In this document: piece after piece, positions 6,138 to 8,780 of the stretch
How positions within the stretch are numbered: the stretch's first letter is position 1
How the letters are laid out: each line of letters opens with the position of its first letter
NCBI GenBank assembly: GCA_017435185.1
Contig: JAFSFN010000163.1
Span: 1-8,780, forward strand
DNA from: Clostridia bacterium
Lineage (GTDB): Bacteria > Bacillota > Clostridia > Christensenellales > CAG-138
Direction of reading: 5' to 3'
DNA: 8,780 nucleotides
Notes under the pieces: generated by a model
What the model saw: the letters and a program-made list of their open reading frames with translations, nothing else
The model's database searches: none
Told to the model about the DNA's origin: nothing
Program-made: the position numbers and the translations under genes

Positions 6138-8048
6138 ATGGACGACAAGAATCAATTCAAGCCGTACATTCCGGCAAGCAAAATAACGCCGGAGTTTACC
6201 GCAACTTCCATCATTATGGGCATCATACTGGCCGTTGTGTTCGGTGCAGCCAACGCATATCTGGGTCTGCGTGTAGGCATGACGGTCTCAGCTTCCATTC
6301 CCGCGGCGGTTATAGCCATGGGTGTTATCCGCATGGTGATGCGCAAGAACTCCATACTTGAAAGTAATATGGTGCAGACAACAGGCTCTGCGGGCGAATC
6401 GGTCGCCGCAGGTGCTATATTTACTTTGCCTGCATTATTCCTCTGGGCAGCTGAAGGACGCATGGCCAAGCCCGGCATACTTGAGATCACGCTCATTGCT
6501 CTCATAGGCGGTCTGCTTGGTGTGTTTTTCATGGTTCCATTGCGTAATGCACTCATAGTCAAGGAACATAATATTTTGCCCTATCCCGAGGGTACTGCTG
6601 GTGCTGAAGTTCTGCTTGCAGGCGAAGAGGGCGGAGCAAATGCTTCGACTGTTTTTGCAGGAATGGGCTTTGCGGCGGCTTTCAAGTTCATAATAGACGG
6701 CCTTAAAGCAGTTCCCGGCGAGGTTGCATTGCGAGTGAAGGGTTTTGCCGGCGAGATAGGCACACAGATATATCCTGCAGTAATGAGCGTCGGTTACAGA
6801 TGCGGCCCAAAGTTTTCGGCATATATGTTCTCGGGCAGTATTTTGAGCTGGCTCGTATTGATACCGCTTATCGTTCTTTTCGGTGAACAGATAGTTCTCT
6901 ATCCGGGTACTGAGTCTATAGGTCAGATGTTCGCAGAAGGCGGAGCGAGTGCTATATGGGGCTCATATATCCGCTATATCGGAGCAGGCGCACTGGCGGC
7001 AGGCGGCATAATCAGCCTTATAAAATCACTTCCGCTTATAATCAACACATTTACGGGTGCAATGAAGAGCATGAAGGGCGCTTCAAAAGCAAGTGATCTG
7101 CGCACAGAGAAGGATTTGAGCATGAAAACGGTCTTGATATCAATACTCGTACTTACACTGCTCGTGTGGCTCGTTCCTGCAATTCCCGTAAGTCTTTTGG
7201 GTGCTGTAATAGTCGTTATATTCGGCTTCTTCTTTGCAACCGTTTCATCGAGAATGGTCGGTCTTGTCGGAAGCAGTAACAACCCTGTTTCGGGCATGGC
7301 CATAGCCACATTGCTCTTTGCAACTATAATTCTCAAGCTCACGGGTGACACAGGCGAACACGGTATGCGCGGTGCGATAGCTATCGGCTCAATAATCTGC
7401 ATAGTTGCCGCAATTTCGGGTGACACATCGCAGGACCTTAAAACAGGTTATCTCCTTGGTGCAACTCCCAAGAAACAGCAGATAGGCGAGATAATCGGCG
7501 TTGTTGCTTCTGCACTTGCAATTGGCGGAACTCTCTATCTTTTGGATGCCGCATGGGGCTTTGGCACAGATCAGCTTGCCGCTCCTCAGGCAACTCTCAT
7601 GAAGATGATAATCGAAGGCGTTATGGAAAACAATCTGCCCTGGGCGCTTGTTTTCACCGGCGTATTCATTGCTGTTGCCGTTGAACTTGTCGGTATTCCC
7701 GTATTGCCTTTTGCGATCGGCGTATATCTGCCCATACATCTCAATGCATGCATTATGGTGGGCGGCATAGTTCGTTTGGTGCTTGATAAAATCAAGAAGG
7801 AAGAAAATGAGAAGAAGCGCATCGTCAACGACGGTATTCTTTTCTGCTCGGGCATGATAGCGGGCGAGGGTCTTGTCGGCATAATACTTGCTCTGCTTGC
7901 CGTTGGCGGAATTGACAAGGTTCTCGATATTTCGGGTATGCTTAACCTTGCAACTCCCATTGCTGAAATAGCAAGCCTGGTTGTATTTGCGCTTATCATA
8001 GTATCCCTCCTCAAGTTCTCACTTTGGAAAAAGGCAAACAAAAAGTAA
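6138..8048 (+). CDS. OPT-family transporter (oligopeptide/metal-chelate type)
   Basis: A 636-residue polytopic membrane protein of the OPT superfamily, proton-coupled importers of short peptides or metal chelates. The ATG at 6138 is chosen because GGAG (6127-6130) sits seven bases before it; the in-frame GTG at 6117 has no such site. The soluble start FKPYIPASKITPEFT is followed by the signature ANAYLGLRVGMTVSASIPAA, then by MVQTTGSAGESVAAG and the loop YPEGTAGAEVLLAGEEG. I count about 14-16 hydrophobic segments. Residues 428-444 (GDTSQDLKTGYLLGATP) are a strongly conserved motif of the bacterial branch, as are VELVGIPVLPFAIGVYLP and SGMIAGEGLVG near the end. Length is normal. The substrate cannot be read from the sequence: peptides, peptide-derived products and metal chelates are all possible. 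It is followed after six bases, in the same reading frame, by a PqqD-like gene, suggesting linked expression and perhaps function. Confidence 0.93.
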   Translation: MDDKNQFKPYIPASKITPEFTATSIIMGIILAVVFGAANAYLGLRVGMTVSASIPAAVIAMGVIRMVMRKNSILESNMVQTTGSAGESVAAGAIFTLPALFLWAAEGRMAKPGILEITLIALIGGLLGVFFMVPLRNALIVKEHNILPYPEGTAGAEVLLAGEEGGANASTVFAGMGFAAAFKFIIDGLKAVPGEVALRVKGFAGEIGTQIYPAVMSVGYRCGPKFSAYMFSGSILSWLVLIPLIVLFGEQIVLYPGTESIGQMFAEGGASAIWGSYIRYIGAGALAAGGIISLIKSLPLIINTFTGAMKSMKGASKASDLRTEKDLSMKTVLISILVLTLLVWLVPAIPVSLLGAVIVVIFGFFFATVSSRMVGLVGSSNNPVSGMAIATLLFATIILKLTGDTGEHGMRGAIAIGSIICIVAAISGDTSQDLKTGYLLGATPKKQQIGEIIGVVASALAIGGTLYLLDAAWGFGTDQLAAPQATLMKMIIEGVMENNLPWALVFTGVFIAVAVELVGIPVLPFAIGVYLPIHLNACIMVGGIVRLVLDKIKKEENEKKRIVNDGILFCSGMIAGEGLVGIILALLAVGGIDKVLDISGMLNLATPIAEIASLVVFALIIVSLLKFSLWKKANKK

Positions 8049-8054
8049 TCGGCC

Positions 8055-8417
8055 ATGAGAAAGAAAAAAGAACAGCTTTCATCTGAAAATTATCTGCTAA
8101 GGAAACCTATTCGAGCAAAAGGCCTTGTCTGGAATAAGGATGAGAACGGTATTGTCACATTTGAGATAGAAAATACAGGCTTTATGAACCGCATTGCTCA
8201 GAAATTGTTCAAAAAGCCCAAAATAAGCTATGTTCATCTTGACAAAACAGGCAGCTTTGTTTGGCCGCTTCTTGACGGAGAGAAAGACATTGCCGCTATT
8301 GGCGTGTTGGTCGAAGAGGAATTTAAGGATGAAGCACAGCCACTCTATGAAAGACTTGCAAAGTATTTTGAAATACTTGACAGCTATCATTTCATCGAGT
8401 GGGCAAATAAAGAATAA
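8055..8417 (+). CDS. PqqD-like (RRE-fold) small protein
   Basis: A 120-residue soluble protein without signal peptide. After a basic start (MRKKKEQ), residues about 25-60 contain GLVWNKDENGIVTFEIENTG and a FMNRIAQKLFKKPK segment. The PqqD-like core then follows (about 57-115): SYVHLDKTGSFVWPLLDGEK, a helix with IGVLVEEEF, and a final helix with LYERLAKYFEIL. This resembles the winged-helix fold of PqqD, which binds the precursor peptide in PQQ and other RiPP pathways (RiPP recognition element). No radical SAM enzyme or precursor peptide gene is visible here, so a peptide-chaperone role is inference only. The start ATG at 8055 has a poor ribosome binding site and lies six bases after the transporter stop, so translation is probably coupled. 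The strong hairpin at 8424 ends the operon. Family call is good; function is unknown. Confidence 0.8.
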   Translation: MRKKKEQLSSENYLLRKPIRAKGLVWNKDENGIVTFEIENTGFMNRIAQKLFKKPKISYVHLDKTGSFVWPLLDGEKDIAAIGVLVEEEFKDEAQPLYERLAKYFEILDSYHFIEWANKE

Positions 8418-8423
8418 CAAGGG

Positions 8424-8451
8424 AAGCCTGCAAAAAATGCAGGCTTTTTTT
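8424..8451 (+). terminator. rho-independent terminator of the OPT/PqqD operon
   Basis: AAGCCTGCA (8424-8432), loop A5, and TGCAGGCTT (8438-8446) form a perfect nine-pair stem followed by a T7 run (8445-8451). It begins seven bases after the stop codon. Confidence 0.95.
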
Positions 8452-8476
8452 GATGAGAAAATTGGTGAAACGAGTG

Positions 8477-8504
8477 TTGCAAAAACAATGTAACGGTGTA
8501 TAAT
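8477..8504 (+). promoter_or_regulatory. promoter of the thiC riboswitch transcript
   Basis: TTGCAA (8477-8482) and TATAAT (8499-8504) are spaced by 16 bases. A second TATAAT at 8507-8512 has no matching -35. Initiation near 8511 would place the 5' end only about ten bases ahead of the aptamer. Confidence 0.65.
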
Positions 8505-8521
8505 AATATAATAAACACAAA

Positions 8522-8603
8522 AGGGGAGCTCGCGTAAGCGGGCTGAGAGTAAGCTGTTTTGCTTAGACCCATAACCTGATTTGGATAATGCCAACGTAGG
8601 GAT
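8522..8603 (+). ncRNA. TPP riboswitch (THI element) controlling thiC
   Basis: The conserved parts of the thiamine pyrophosphate aptamer appear in order: GGGG (8523-8526), CTGAGAG (8543-8549), ACCC (8567-8570), AACCTGAT (8573-8580), and GGATAATGCCAACGTAGGGA (8583-8602). Visible helices are P2 (GCTCGC 8528-8533 with GCGGGC 8538-8543, closed by a GTAA tetraloop), P3 (TAAGC 8550-8554 with GCTTA 8561-8565) and P5 (TTGG 8581-8584 with CCAA 8591-8594). The common CTGG/CCAG pair of P5 is changed here on both sides, keeping pairing. I could not find a convincing P1 closing helix. TPP binding is expected to favour the downstream terminator and so lower thiC expression when thiamine is plentiful. Confidence 0.95.
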
Positions 8604-8617
8604 ATACAGCGTTCAAT

Positions 8618-8655
8618 AAAAGCGGATATATCGCGTTGCGGCATATCCGCTTTTT
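8618..8655 (+). terminator. riboswitch-controlled terminator ahead of thiC
   Basis: AAAAGCGGATAT (8618-8629) pairs with ATATCCGCTTTT (8643-8654); the loop can form a small inner CGC/GCG stem (8632-8634 with 8638-8640). The right arm runs into T5 (8651-8655). It lies between the TPP aptamer and the thiC ribosome binding site. Its 3' arm ATATCC (8643-8648) is also complementary to GGATAT (8600-8605) at the end of the aptamer, a possible antiterminator pairing. Confidence 0.9.
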
Positions 8656-8682
8656 CTATTCATAAAACGGAGGAATGAAAAA

Positions 8683-8780
8683 ATGAACGCTTACACAACG
8701 CAGATGGATGCCGCAAAAAAAGGCATCGTCACACCGCAGATGAAAGTTGTTGCTCAAAAGGAGTATATGAGCTGTGAAAA
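8683..8780 (+). CDS. thiC: phosphomethylpyrimidine synthase ThiC (5' end, partial)
   Basis: Only the first 32 codons are in the window; the gene runs off the right end. The start is ATG 8683, with GGAGG at 8669-8673, nine bases upstream. The residues MNAYTTQMDAAKKGIVTPQM, then KVVAQKEYM, match the characteristic N-terminus of ThiC in Firmicutes (TTQMDAAKKGIVT). ThiC is a radical SAM [4Fe-4S] enzyme that rearranges aminoimidazole ribotide into hydroxymethylpyrimidine phosphate for thiamine synthesis. The catalytic domain and the C-terminal cluster-binding Cys motif lie outside. The TPP riboswitch directly upstream independently supports the call. Confidence 0.93.
   Translation, partial: MNAYTTQMDAAKKGIVTPQMKVVAQKEYMSCE

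Noticed and set aside
8675..8686. ATG AAA AAA TGA mini-frame before thiC as a leader peptide
   Set aside because: Only three codons, overlapping the real start by four bases. The GGAGG at 8669-8673 is far better spaced for the ATG at 8683. Chance is sufficient.

Overview
The window looks like chromosomal DNA from an anaerobic, Gram-positive, Clostridia-type bacterium, most plausibly a Ruminococcaceae/Oscillospiraceae-like gut or rumen organism. The reasons are moderate GC, strong AGGAGG-type ribosome binding sites, a FeoA-FeoB fusion followed by a FeoB-associated Cys-rich protein, a long-form hibernation factor, a secreted protein with a type I dockerin, and a TPP riboswitch ahead of thiC. 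All real genes lie on the plus strand. I see no mobile element, CRISPR array, tRNA or rRNA.

Layout. (1) 1-352 is the 3' end of a GH94-type glucan-active protein. (2) 373-3129 is a ferrous iron uptake operon. It has a sigma-70-type promoter, a feoA-feoB fusion whose reading frame breaks at an A7 run (1754-1760) between the GTPase half and the membrane half, and a 47-residue FeoB-associated Cys-rich membrane protein. (3) 3203-3851 is a single-gene unit for the ribosome hibernation factor HPF, with an extended -10 promoter, a nearby 12-bp palindrome and a strong terminator. (4) 3873-6048 is a single-gene unit for a 690-residue secreted protein: signal peptide, about a dozen GLUG/beta-helix-like repeats, a Pro/Thr linker and a C-terminal dockerin. 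(5) 6071-8451 is a two-gene operon of an OPT-family transporter and a PqqD-like small protein, again with its own promoter and terminator. (6) 8477-8780 is a thiamine biosynthesis leader (promoter, TPP riboswitch, terminator hairpin) and the first 32 codons of thiC.

The units appear independent housekeeping or accessory functions: carbohydrate metabolism, Fe(II) import, ribosome hibernation, cell-surface or cellulosome-type attachment, peptide-type transport and vitamin synthesis. Almost every unit is bounded by its own promoter and terminator. The points most worth a second look are the feoB frame break, the OPT/PqqD-like pair (in the same reading frame, separated by one stop codon and two sense codons), and the thiC riboswitch, which has a compensatory P5 base change and no obvious P1. 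I found no clear evidence of an entirely new system; the OPT/PqqD pair is the best candidate for undescribed biology.
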